Source: Syntrophaceae bacterium UBA7520 (lineage in GTDB: Bacteria; Desulfobacterota; Syntrophia; Syntrophales; Smithellaceae). Taken from it: 64,000 nt of DNA. The first letter of the stretch is position 1; each line of letters starts with the position of its first letter. Below the pieces are notes generated by a model. It made no database searches and was not told where the DNA came from. It was given only the letters and a program-made list of their open reading frames with translations. The stretch covers positions 1 to 64,000 of the forward strand of contig DLNC01000026.1 in NCBI GenBank assembly GCA_002478265.1. Reading direction: 5' to 3'. Of this stretch, positions 1-8,004 are shown piece by piece. Both the position numbers and the translations under genes were made by a program.

Positions 1-866
1 GCCGGCAGATAGGTCTTTTTGATGTAACGATTGGCGTCTTCCATCGTGGTGATATTGTGCAAAGCAAGCTCCTTGACCAGCCGGTCCTGATGGGTACGGA
101 ACATCCTTTCGCTTCGTCCTCTGGCTTCCGGGGAATAGGCGGGAATCATCATAATCCCTAACTGCTGCATGGCCCGGCCAAACTGTGTCAACTGGGTCTT
201 GCTCACCTTGCCCCCTTCTTTCGGGGTGTGCCAGTAATGACTTCCACGATCCGTATAGAGTGTGCTGAATAACCCTTTCCTGAGGATCACGTCCTGGACC
301 CCTTGAAAACTGCTCGCCGTTCCTTCTTCCTGAACGAAAAAGACATTGTAATGCTCATTGGTTGCGTCATCCATGGTCACGATTAAATCCCACTGCTTGC
401 CCGGAACCCATTCATGCCTGCTGCCGTCTTGATGAATCATCATGCCCGGTAACGGATTCCTTTCTCGTCTTCGACGATGCGCTCCTTTTTTCTTTTGCCG
501 CTGAACGTCGCCCTGCTTCTGAAGGGTGTTCTTCACCCACGTATAACTCCGCCTGCCGCCGTCCCTTACATACCAGGAATAAAAATGCTTCACGTTCCAG
601 CCCCGGTAGCGACTTCGATATTGCTGTGTCAGTTGCATCACTTCATCCACCGGCGCTCTCCGGTGCGATGCCTGTGTCAATCGCTTATCATTGAGCCCCT
701 CGATTCCGCTTTCCTCATATCGGCATATCTGACGCCGAAACGTCCGGGGGCATACCCCCAATACCCGCGCCGCTTCTTCCTGACTGAATCTGCCTTTCTG
801 CCAACCCAAATACATCTCTTCAAATCGCATCTTCCGGATCTCCTGTAGTAGCTCTGTCCGTCTCAT
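1..866 (-). CDS. ISNCY-family transposase, 3' end cut by window edge
   Basis: Translating the minus strand from ATG 866 gives an open frame of about 288 residues that runs off the left edge. The N-terminus carries a helix-turn-helix (FSQEEAARVLGVCPRTFRRQ), followed by a basic linker and an integrase-type DDE fold. The candidate catalytic residues lie in HQDGSRHEW, YTDRGSHYW and GRSERMF. This pattern fits the ISNCY (IS1202-like) transposases, which move the element by DNA cleavage and strand transfer. A GGAGGTGG ribosome-binding site sits about six bases before the start. No stop or frameshift is seen in the visible part, so the gene may be intact. The family assignment is from memory of motifs, not from a search. 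Confidence 0.85.
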   Translation of the reverse strand, partial: MRRTELLQEIRKMRFEEMYLGWQKGRFSQEEAARVLGVCPRTFRRQICRYEESGIEGLNDKRLTQASHRRAPVDEVMQLTQQYRSRYRGWNVKHFYSWYVRDGGRRSYTWVKNTLQKQGDVQRQKKKGAHRRRRERNPLPGMMIHQDGSRHEWVPGKQWDLIVTMDDATNEHYNVFFVQEEGTASSFQGVQDVILRKGLFSTLYTDRGSHYWHTPKEGGKVSKTQLTQFGRAMQQLGIMMIPAYSPEARGRSERMFRTHQDRLVKELALHNITTMEDANRYIKKTYLP

Positions 867-892
867 CCGCCACCTCCATGAGGTAACTTACC

Positions 893-933
893 AACCGGAC
901 AGTTTATGTGCTACAAAACCGGACAAATCATTT
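893..933. repeat. putative terminal region of the insertion sequence
   Basis: Just upstream of the transposase start the motif AACCGGACA occurs twice in direct orientation (893-901 and 917-925), separated by a short AT-rich spacer. Repeated short motifs at an element end are typical transposase binding sites, so the element probably ends near 925-933. The other end lies outside the window, so the inverted-repeat partner cannot be checked. Confidence 0.45.
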
Positions 934-1075
934 GCTGCTTACAAATGCCAATATATCATCTTGCTTTTTGGCCTTTTTGTAGTAAAATTAAGCATCATGA
1001 CAACGCAAAAGAGTTAACCAAACAAAATCATATTTACCGAGCACCGCCATAATTAAAGCGGAAGTGAAGTACAAT

Positions 1076-1570
1076 ATGAAACAGAAAAAAGCAAAGCTCT
1101 TTGTTTCCATCTTGATTTTCATTTTCTTTGCGCTTTGCCTCGCCTTTTCTTTATCATCAGCAGACATCGAAACAGAAAATTCCAAAGACAATAAAGCTAA
1201 AACTAGCGATTCGCTTATAGTAGCTCAAGAGAAAAGACAGGAAGTGTTTCTTGTGAGAGTTTTGCAAAGCCCTATGAATCCAGCACCTTTGTCATACCGG
1301 CGTAGAGACTGTGTAGCAATGCTCATTTGTCATTACGAGACGCCTCTCGGGCGTCGTGGTAATCCGACGCAGTCGTTGCGAGGGCATAGCCCGTGGCAAT
1401 CTCAAAAGTTCCCTCGCTTTGCTCGGGACAAGGTTTCGGTCGTTGTGCTCCCGCGCAAAGACATTATGACACAGTCTCGTAGGCCGGTATCCAGTGCTAT
1501 CAAGTGCTTCCTGGATTCCGGCTTTCGCCGGAATGACGTAAAAAGAAGCGGCGCAAAGCTCTCCTTGTAA
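1076..1570 (+). pseudogene. possible exported protein whose 3' part is dispersed repeat DNA
   Basis: The frame opens with MKQKKAKLFVS followed by a hydrophobic stretch that resembles a signal peptide, then a short polar segment to about residue 60. A weak GGAAGTG site precedes ATG 1076; an in-frame GTG lies at 1064. From roughly 1290 onward the frame simply reads through intergenic repeat DNA that recurs elsewhere in the window, ending in the palindromic element at 1511-1538. The C-terminal half is therefore unlikely to be original coding sequence. It may be a small gene truncated by repeat insertion, or a chance frame. The function is not recognisable. Confidence 0.3.
1290..1540. repeat. dispersed repeat cluster with REP-like palindrome
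   Basis: This stretch holds a 113-bp segment (1366-1478) that recurs in inverted orientation, about 90% identical by eye, at 19511-19623. It also holds a 28-bp palindrome at 1511-1538 (CTGGATTCCGGC...ATGACG) whose relatives occur at 3592-3619 and 7588-7615. Such short palindromes are common in intergenic DNA of deltaproteobacteria. Confidence 0.7.
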
Positions 1571-1590
1571 AACAGCTAAGGTGGGTAGCG

Positions 1591-3414
1591 ATGCAAAAAA
1601 ATTACTCTTTTCATAATCGCCGGCAAAAATTATCAGCAATATGCTTAATCGCCATTGCCCTCGTTATGGGTGTTTTGCACGTTGCCGTAAGCAAGACCTT
1701 TGGCTTGACGAAATCCACGATCATTGTCGGCAGAGAAATAGATTATCCGCCTTATAGTTTTCTCGATGAGAATGGCAAGCCAACGGGTTTTCAGGTGGAA
1801 CTGACTCAGGCCATTGCCAGGACCATGGGCATGAATGTGGAAATCAGGCTCATGCCCTGGCGGGAGGCGCGTAAAGCGCTGGAAGATGGTAAAATTGATG
1901 CTATCCATGGAATGTTTTATTCAAAAGAGCGCGCCAAAATTTATGCTTTTTCCCCTCCTCATTCTATAGTAAGTGATGCCATTTTTGCCCGCGCGGATAC
2001 ACCGTCGGTCGAATCCCTGGAAGAGCTCCGCGATAAGGAAATCATCGTCATGCGCAGCGAGGTCATGCACGACTATGTCCTCGAGCGTCGCCTGACGGAC
2101 AGGATATTGCTAACCGAAACACCTGGTGACGCAATGAGGCTGCTCGCATCGGGAAAAGGCGACTATGCGCTGGTTGCCCAGATGCCCGGATTATACTGGA
2201 TCAAGAAACTCAAGCTTTCTAACATCAAAACTGTCGGTCCTTCCGTTGAGTCATTCAAAAACTGTTTTGCCGTGAGAAAAGATAATGCCCTTCTGCTGTC
2301 ACGTTTCACCGAAGGTCTCAATATCATCAACGAAACCGGAGAATATAGTGAACTTTACGAAAAATGGCTGGGAGTTCTGGAGCCAACCAGAATTAGTTTA
2401 AGATCGGTAATCAAATATGCCGCCATTGTGCTTATCCCCCTGCTTTTTCTTCTTGCCGGTATCTTGCTGTGGTCGTGGATGTTACGCAGAAAAGTAAATC
2501 AAAAGACAAAAGAACTGTGGGAAAACCACCAACGTTTCCACGCCATAACTCTTAACATCCCTGACCACGTCCTTATACAGGACCGCGAATTGCGCTATGT
2601 TTTCGTGCTCAATCACCAGCTTGGGCTTACCGACGCGGACATGATTGGAAAGACCGACAGAGAACTTCCCGGTATTTCAGATGAGGACGCCGAGAAACTT
2701 ACGGCCATTAAGATGAAGGTGCTAGAAACGGGCAAGCCGTTTCATCTGGAGATATCGCTCAGGAATTTAAAAGGTGAAACCGAGTATTTCGATGGCGTAT
2801 ATACCCCGAAGTTTGACACGGCCGGCAATGTTGATGGGCTCATCGGATACTTCCGCAACATCACCGAAAACAAGCGGGCGAAGGAAGAACTGGAAAAAGC
2901 AGATAGGCAGTGGCGAGCCACTTTTGACGCGACTAATGACGCCGTCTGGATTCTGGACGAAAACCAGCGGATAATGCGGGTTAATAAAACAGCGACGCGT
3001 ATTTTCCAGCGTTCATATGGAGAGTTTATAGGAAAATACTGCTGGGAAATCGTGCACGGCACAAATCGGCCGCTTCCCGAATGCCCGCTATTGAGAGCGC
3101 GAAAAAGTAGAGCCCGCGAGAAAATGGATCTGCAGCTAAAAGATAAGTGGCTTGAAATATCGGTGGACCCCATTCTGGATGAAAAAGGCAAGCTTACGGG
3201 CTTTGTGCATATTGCAAACGACATCACCGAACGCAAGCGGTCGGAAGAAGAAATAAAAAAACTCAATGAAGAACTGGAACAGCGCGTTGCCCAACGCACC
3301 GCCGAGCTTGCGGCTAAAACAGCCGAGTTGGAGAGAATGAACAAAGTGTTTGTGGACAGGGAATGGAAAATGAAGGAATTGAAGGAAAAAATTAAGGAAC
3401 TGGAAAAAAAGTGA
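1591..3414 (+). CDS. periplasmic-binding-domain / double-PAS sensor lacking a kinase domain
   Basis: The 607-residue product begins with a signal or transmembrane segment (about 15-37). A bacterial extracellular solute-binding family 3 domain (about 44-262; [16 protein letters not shown], then [10 protein letters not shown]) follows, then a second membrane helix (about 272-295), two PAS domains (about 305-430 and 440-555) and a C-terminal coiled coil ([17 protein letters not shown]). The layout is that of BvgS-like hybrid sensors that bind an amino acid or similar ligand outside the membrane. Here, however, no HisKA or HATPase domain follows the coiled coil; the frame stops at 3412-3414. It may signal by contacting another kinase such as the one at 3901, or be a truncated kinase. 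The second PAS carries a partial Cys/His motif (C484, H489, C498). Confidence 0.85.
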   Translation: MQKNYSFHNRRQKLSAICLIAIALVMGVLHVAVSKTFGLTKSTIIVGREIDYPPYSFLDENGKPTGFQVELTQAIARTMGMNVEIRLMPWREARKALEDGKIDAIHGMFYSKERAKIYAFSPPHSIVSDAIFARADTPSVESLEELRDKEIIVMRSEVMHDYVLERRLTDRILLTETPGDAMRLLASGKGDYALVAQMPGLYWIKKLKLSNIKTVGPSVESFKNCFAVRKDNALLLSRFTEGLNIINETGEYSELYEKWLGVLEPTRISLRSVIKYAAIVLIPLLFLLAGILLWSWMLRRKVNQKTKELWENHQRFHAITLNIPDHVLIQDRELRYVFVLNHQLGLTDADMIGKTDRELPGISDEDAEKLTAIKMKVLETGKPFHLEISLRNLKGETEYFDGVYTPKFDTAGNVDGLIGYFRNITENKRAKEELEKADRQWRATFDATNDAVWILDENQRIMRVNKTATRIFQRSYGEFIGKYCWEIVHGTNRPLPECPLLRARKSRAREKMDLQLKDKWLEISVDPILDEKGKLTGFVHIANDITERKRSEEEIKKLNEELEQRVAQRTAELAAKTAELERMNKVFVDREWKMKELKEKIKELEKK

Positions 3415-3900
3415 CTCGCATCTCGTGAAGCGGGACGCGCGAAGGGCAGGATGTGGAAGGCTAGGAGCGTCATACCGGCGGAGGAGATTTTGTTGTCATT
3501 ATGAGAAAAAACTTCGAGGTCGTCATACCGGTCGTAGCTGACCTTTAGGTTACGAAAGCCGGTATCCAGAGATTTAAAAGATTTACAAAGACTGGATGCC
3601 GATTTCCATCGGCATGACGGACCTTTTACGAGGCCGTCTTTCGTGAAGAGCGCTTCGTAAAGCGCGTAAGCACGGCGCAGGAGACTGTCTTGTAATGTCA
3701 TTGCGAACCCGCCATGCGGGTGAAGCAATCTCATATCTGTTCGATATTATAGGGATTGCCGCGCACCTGCGGGAGCTCGCAATGACAAATGATGCTTGCG
3801 ACACAGTATCGCATGCCGGGCGAAGCGAAAAAAACGAAACACGCTTCACGAGATACTTTTCACGCGCGACGCATTATGAGATAAGAATGGTGAGATTTTT
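3415..3900. repeat. intergenic repeat region
   Basis: No gene is visible in these 486 bases. They contain copies of the CATACCGG-type half palindromes, a 28-bp REP-like palindrome at 3592-3619, and at about 3693-3790 a copy of the GTCATTGCGA...GCAATCTC element that recurs at 7742 and 9854. The sequence TTCGATATTATAGGGATTG is shared by all three copies. A promoter for the kinase at 3901 could lie at the right end, but none is convincing. Confidence 0.7.
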
Positions 3901-6423
3901 ATGGCTTACATTGACCTGATAATGAATCTGGCGCTGCTTGTAGCTTTGAGCGTTTTATCGGGATTCGTCGACAGGCGCTGGCCGAAAGACACATTTGCGG
4001 GCGTTTTGCTGCAAGGATTCCTCTTTGGAGTGGTTGCCATTATCGGCATGCTGCGCCCGCTTGTGTTGGGACCGGGGCTCATTTTCGACGGCCGCTCGAT
4101 TATTATCAGTTTGTGCGCGCTTTTCTTCGGTCATCCGGCCGTTTCTGTTACAGCGACGATGGCCGCCGCGTACCGCCTGGCGCTGGGCGGGCCGGGAATG
4201 ATCATGGGTGTTTCGGCAATTACCGCTTCCGCGGTTATCGGTTTGCTTCTCCGGCATAAAATAAAGCCGGAAACCCACAATCTCTCCACAACGCAACTTT
4301 ACTTTCTTGGTTTAGCCGTCCATGCCGTCATGGTGGCTTTGATGTTCACCCTTCCCGGCGAGCTGGCCATCGCAACTATCAAACGCCTGTGGTTGCCGGT
4401 TATCATCTTATATCCGCTGGCGACCGTTTTGGCCGGTAAAATCCTTTCCGATCAGTTTGCCGAACTAATTACCACAAAGAAACTGCATGAAAGCGAAACA
4501 AGCTACCGTTTGATGCTGGAGAGCGCTCCCTACGCTGTTTTCATTCAAACAGAAGAACGTTTCTCCTACATCAATCCGGCGGGGCTGCGTCTTTTCGGCG
4601 CATCCTCCCCCTCGGATATCATTGGTCGATCTGTTTATGAACGTTTTCATCCCGATTATATTGATATTGTGCGGGAAAGAATCAAACACTTAAACATAGA
4701 ACACAAAAACGTGCCCGTGCTTGAACAAAAATACATCAAAATGGATGGTTCCGCAATCGACGTGGAGGTATCCGCCGTGCCTTTTGTTCATCAAGGTAAA
4801 AACGGCGCGCTTGTTTTTGTGAAAGACATTTCTGATCGTAAAAACACGGAAAACGCACTCAGAGAAAGCGAAAATTTATACAGAAAATTGTTTGAAAATC
4901 ATGCGGCCGTAAAACTGTTGATCGACCCGGAAACTGCCGAGATTGTCGACGCCAACTTTGCCGCGGAAAAATTTTACGGCTGGCCCCGCGAAAAGCTCAA
5001 ACAGATGAAAATTACCGAAATCAACACGCTTTCGCCCGCCGAAGTCAAGCAGGAAATGGAAAAAGCCCGCGCCGCGGAAAAAATATACTTTGAATTCCGT
5101 CATCGCCTGGCCGACGGCTCTACCAGAAATGTTGAGGTGTATAGCTCCAAAATCAACGTGAAAGGCAAAGACCTCCTTCACTCCATCATTCACGATATCA
5201 CCGCGCGCAAACAGGCGGAGGAAAAAATCAAAAAAAACGAAAGCTTTCTGGAAGATGTTTTTGCCAGCATTCAGGATGGCATGAGTATACTTGAGCCAAG
5301 CTTGACCATTCGCCGCGTCAATAAAATCATGAATAAATGGTATTCCGAAACAGTACCACTAGAAGGAAAAAAATGTTACGAGGCTTATCATAAGAAAGAT
5401 AAGCCATGTGCTCCCTGCCCCACGCTCCGCTGCCTGAAAACAGGGAAAACGGAAAGGGAAATTGTGACTGGCCCTCCTGCTTCGGATGTCAAATGGATTG
5501 AACTTTTCAGCTATCCCATGAAAGATCCTCAGACGCGTGAAATAACCGGCGTGGTCGAATTCGTCAGAAACATCACCGCGCGCAAACAAGCGGAAGAAGA
5601 AGCAGAGGCGCTCACCCGCGAGCTGGAAAGGCGCGTCGCCCAGCGCACGGAAGAGCTGCATAAAAGTCAGATGGCCTTGCTCAACGTGGTGGAGGACGTA
5701 AACGAAAACGCAAAAAAACTTACCGCCGCCAATGCGGCGCTGGAAGCCATCAACAAAGAATTGGAAGCATTCGCCTATTCCGTATCGCACGATTTGCGCG
5801 CGCCGCTGCGCAGCATTGACGGCTTCAGCGCCGCGCTTTTGGAAGACTACGGCGCCAAACTGGATAAAACGGGAAAAGATTATCTGGCAAGAGTGCGTCG
5901 CGCCGCGCAGCACATGGGAAAGCTTATCGATGATCTTCTGAAATTATCACGCGTCAGCAAAGCAGATTTTCGACCAGAACCTGTTAATATGAGCAGTTTG
6001 GCAAAAAAAATATTTGCTTTGCACAAAGAACAAACCGGCTCAAAAAATATCAACATTAAAATTCAAGATGATATAATCGTCTCGGCAGACGCCGCGCTGA
6101 TGGAAGTTGCGCTGGCCAATCTGGTGGACAACGCCTTCAAGTTCACCGGCAAGCAGGAAAACCCGCTTATTGAATTCGGCGTTAAAAACGAAGCCGAGCA
6201 AAATGTGTTTTATCTCCGCGATAACGGCGCGGGGTTCGACATGAAGTATGCGGACAAATTATTCGGCCCCTTTCAACGGCTGCACGCTCTTGACGAATTT
6301 GAAGGAACAGGCATCGGTCTGGCTACCGTGCAGCGCATCATCCACCGGCACGGAGGAAAAGTCTGGGCACAAGGAGAAGTGGGAAAAGGAGCGACCTTCT
6401 TCTTCACAATCCCGGAAGGATGA
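3901..6423 (+). CDS. LytS-type membrane sensor histidine kinase with three PAS domains
   Basis: The 840-residue product starts with a six-helix hydrophobic region resembling the 5TMR-LYT sensor (residues about 1-190). Three PAS/PAC domains follow at about 200-315, 325-440 and 450-570, then a coiled coil (ERRVAQRTEEL), a HisKA domain with the phospho-acceptor in SVSHDLRAPLRSI and a HATPase domain (ANLVDNAFKFTG, RDNGAGFD, GTGIGLATVQ). All kinase boxes are present, so autophosphorylation is expected. The third PAS contains a C492-x4-H497-x5-C503-x2-C506-P motif that might bind a metal or cluster. The HisKA type resembles phytochrome-like kinases that partner with single-domain Rcp1-like regulators, which matches the regulator at 7036. 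The stop codon (6421-6423) overlaps the first repeat of the GxxExxY unit. Confidence 0.92.
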   Translation: MAYIDLIMNLALLVALSVLSGFVDRRWPKDTFAGVLLQGFLFGVVAIIGMLRPLVLGPGLIFDGRSIIISLCALFFGHPAVSVTATMAAAYRLALGGPGMIMGVSAITASAVIGLLLRHKIKPETHNLSTTQLYFLGLAVHAVMVALMFTLPGELAIATIKRLWLPVIILYPLATVLAGKILSDQFAELITTKKLHESETSYRLMLESAPYAVFIQTEERFSYINPAGLRLFGASSPSDIIGRSVYERFHPDYIDIVRERIKHLNIEHKNVPVLEQKYIKMDGSAIDVEVSAVPFVHQGKNGALVFVKDISDRKNTENALRESENLYRKLFENHAAVKLLIDPETAEIVDANFAAEKFYGWPREKLKQMKITEINTLSPAEVKQEMEKARAAEKIYFEFRHRLADGSTRNVEVYSSKINVKGKDLLHSIIHDITARKQAEEKIKKNESFLEDVFASIQDGMSILEPSLTIRRVNKIMNKWYSETVPLEGKKCYEAYHKKDKPCAPCPTLRCLKTGKTEREIVTGPPASDVKWIELFSYPMKDPQTREITGVVEFVRNITARKQAEEEAEALTRELERRVAQRTEELHKSQMALLNVVEDVNENAKKLTAANAALEAINKELEAFAYSVSHDLRAPLRSIDGFSAALLEDYGAKLDKTGKDYLARVRRAAQHMGKLIDDLLKLSRVSKADFRPEPVNMSSLAKKIFALHKEQTGSKNINIKIQDDIIVSADAALMEVALANLVDNAFKFTGKQENPLIEFGVKNEAEQNVFYLRDNGAGFDMKYADKLFGPFQRLHALDEFEGTGIGLATVQRIIHRHGGKVWAQGEVGKGATFFFTIPEG

Positions 6424-6518
6424 TTACGGAGATTAGGGGAAGGTTGCAACGAGCAGGAAAAAAGATTACGGTGATTTTAAAAGATGATTACAACGATAAA
6501 AAAAGCGATTACAGCGAT
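6421..6518 (+). repeat. left repeat array of the GxxExxY unit (GATTAC-type, ~21 bp period)
   Basis: Copies of a GATTACRRMGAT motif start at 6422, 6464, 6486 and 6507, with a degenerate copy near 6443, giving a period of 21-22 bases. The array begins exactly at the kinase stop codon and runs up to the ATG of the GxxExxY gene at 6519. Read in that gene's frame it would encode a low-complexity D-Y-x-D stretch, since an upstream in-frame ATG exists at 6420. Confidence 0.8.
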
Positions 6519-6890
6519 ATGAATGGTGAACGGGATCCTTTAACAGGCAAAATTATTGAAGCATGCTTTCATGTTCATACCACCTTAGGCCCTGGTTTCG
6601 TCGAGCGCATTTATTTGAATGCTTTAAAAATTGCATTAGAAAAACTATCTTTGCGGTTTGCCGCGGAAAAAGAGTTTGTCGTTACGTACGAGGAGCAACC
6701 GGCGGACAAATTCAGGGTTGATCTTTTGGTCGAAAATCAGGTGATTGTCGAATTAAAGGCAGTGGAAGGAAGAATACCCAAAATTTTTGAAAGCCAGGTC
6801 ATTTCGTACTTAAAAGCATCCGGCATAAAAGTAGGATTGCTGGTTAATTTCGGCAACAGGAGCTGTGAAGTTAGAAGGTTAATGATATAA
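6519..6890 (+). CDS. GxxExxY protein (PD-(D/E)xK-like fold)
   Basis: The product from ATG 6519 is about 123 residues (MNGERDPLTGKIIEACF...). It shows the signature GPGFVERIY, which gives the family its name. It also shows a D-[ILV]-x-E-[LVI]-K type core: RVDLLVENQVIVELKAVE, with D67, E77 and K79 as candidate nuclease residues, and a later Q in FESQVISYLK. Members are small, scattered across environmental bacteria and of unproven function; the fold resembles restriction-type nucleases. An earlier in-frame ATG at 6420 would add a repeat-encoded tail of 33 residues. The gene and its flanking repeats sit as a cassette between a kinase and its likely regulator, suggesting acquisition as a unit. 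Confidence 0.85.
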   Translation: MNGERDPLTGKIIEACFHVHTTLGPGFVERIYLNALKIALEKLSLRFAAEKEFVVTYEEQPADKFRVDLLVENQVIVELKAVEGRIPKIFESQVISYLKASGIKVGLLVNFGNRSCEVRRLMI

Positions 6891-6897
6891 AAGACAA

Positions 6898-7016
6898 GAT
6901 TACGGAGATATGAAATAACGATTACAGAGATGATAAAGAGAAGATTACAGAGATATCTTAATCGCCGTAATCATTTTCTAAAATCGCAGTAATCTTGTTT
7001 GCTAATCGCTGCAATC
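6898..7016. repeat. right repeat array: three direct then three inverted 22-bp units
   Basis: GATTAC-type motifs start at 6898, 6920 and 6943. They are followed by inverted copies (ATCGCNGTAATC type) at 6961-6972, 6983-6994 and 7005-7016, spaced 22 bases apart. The two halves face each other, so the RNA or single strand could fold into a long hairpin centred near 6957. The array ends 19 bases before the start of the response regulator. Confidence 0.85.
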
Positions 7017-7035
7017 ACACAATGAGAGGAGCGTT

Positions 7036-7479
7036 ATGGAGAACAAAATCATTTTGCTGGTGGAAGACAACCCCGATGACGTGGCGTTGACGCTGCGGGC
7101 ATTCAAGCAAAACAATATTTTCAATGAGGTAATTGTGACGCGCGACGGAGAGGAGGCGCTGGATTATCTTTTCGGCGCCGGAAAATACAAAGACCGCGAC
7201 ACAAAAAACTTGCCGGTAGTCATCCTTCTTGATTTAAAACTCCCCAAAAAAAACGGATTGGAAGTGCTCAAAGAAATCCGCGAAAATAAATTGAGCAGGT
7301 TAATTCCCGTGGTAGTCCTTACCTCCTCAAAAGAAGAATCCGACCTGATCCAGAGTTATCATCTGGGGGCTAACAGCTACGTGCGCAAGCCGGTTGATTT
7401 TAACGATTTTGTCGCCGCCGCGAAGGTGCTCGGCCTTTACTGGCTTTTATGGAACGAGCCGCCGCCACTGAAGACGTGA
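7036..7479 (+). CDS. single-domain response regulator (Rcp1/CheY-like)
   Basis: The 147-residue product is a stand-alone receiver domain. It has the acidic pair in LLVEDNPDD, the phospho-acceptor Asp in VVILLDLKLPKKNG, the switch Ser/Thr in VVLTSSKEE and the conserved Lys in YVRKPVDF. The insert between strand 2 and helix 3 (DYLFGAGKYKDRD) is typical of Rcp1-like regulators paired with phytochrome-type kinases. There is no output domain, so it should act by protein contact or phosphotransfer. A GAGAGGAGC ribosome-binding site precedes ATG 7036. The kinase at 3901 is the natural partner although the GxxExxY cassette separates them. The C-terminal tail (LLWNEPPPLKT) is a common ending in this group. 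Confidence 0.93.
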   Translation: MENKIILLVEDNPDDVALTLRAFKQNNIFNEVIVTRDGEEALDYLFGAGKYKDRDTKNLPVVILLDLKLPKKNGLEVLKEIRENKLSRLIPVVVLTSSKEESDLIQSYHLGANSYVRKPVDFNDFVAAAKVLGLYWLLWNEPPPLKT

Positions 7480-7960
7480 AGCGGCGCGCGTGAAGAGGAA
7501 ATGGAAGAAAAGTGTACAATTATAATCATACCGTCGGAAGACGGTATTCAGTGCTTGATACGGAGGCATCAATATAACCAGTAATTACTGGATTCCGGCT
7601 TGCGCCGGAATGACGGGCGAGTGAAACATGAACACTAACTTAACAACTCATGGATTTGTAAAAAGACCCAAAATCGGCATACCGTCGAAAGACGGCATGA
7701 CGACATCGTCCCGGCGAAGAGGCTATATCATAAGGGCTGTTTGTCATTGCGAATCACGCCTTGGCGTGATGAAGCAATCTCTCATCTGTTCGATATTATA
7801 GGGATTGCCGCGTCCCACTTTATCGGGACTCGCAATGACAAATGATGATTGCGGCACAGCTCTGCGCCGGAATGACGAATAAATGAAGCGCCAGATACGT
7901 TTCACCCGGCATGCCCGAGCATGCGCTGGGCGTGGCTGCCGGTGTTACGCGCTTCACTAG
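7480..7960. repeat. intergenic repeat region
   Basis: No gene is visible. The region holds the palindrome at 7588-7615 (CTGGATTCCGGC...), half palindromes near 7535 and 7680, and a 104-bp segment (7708-7811) that is identical base for base to 9820-9923. The segment after it, to about 7960, is also similar to the DNA before the gene at 9999. An apparent in-frame start at 7921 lies inside this repeat and is not used here. Confidence 0.8.
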
Positions 7961-8004
7961 AAACGAAAGAACAAAGGAAAATTACCGGTAAAAATAATAA
8001 CAAT

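Noticed and set aside
362..848. Two short plus-strand frames at the left edge
   Set aside because: The minus strand here encodes a transposase with helix-turn-helix and DDE motifs.
2742..3734. 330-residue minus-strand frame
   Set aside because: It is antisense to the PAS domains of the sensor at 1591 and has a Ser/Phe-rich composition without motifs.
6421..7016. The 22-bp repeats as a CRISPR array
   Set aside because: Units are adjacent without unique spacers of 30 bases or so, some are inverted, and no cas gene is nearby.
7921..8004. Earlier start for the REC-PAS-HD-GYP gene
   Set aside because: The 28 extra residues are encoded by repeat DNA also found before the gene at 9999, so ATG 8005 is preferred.
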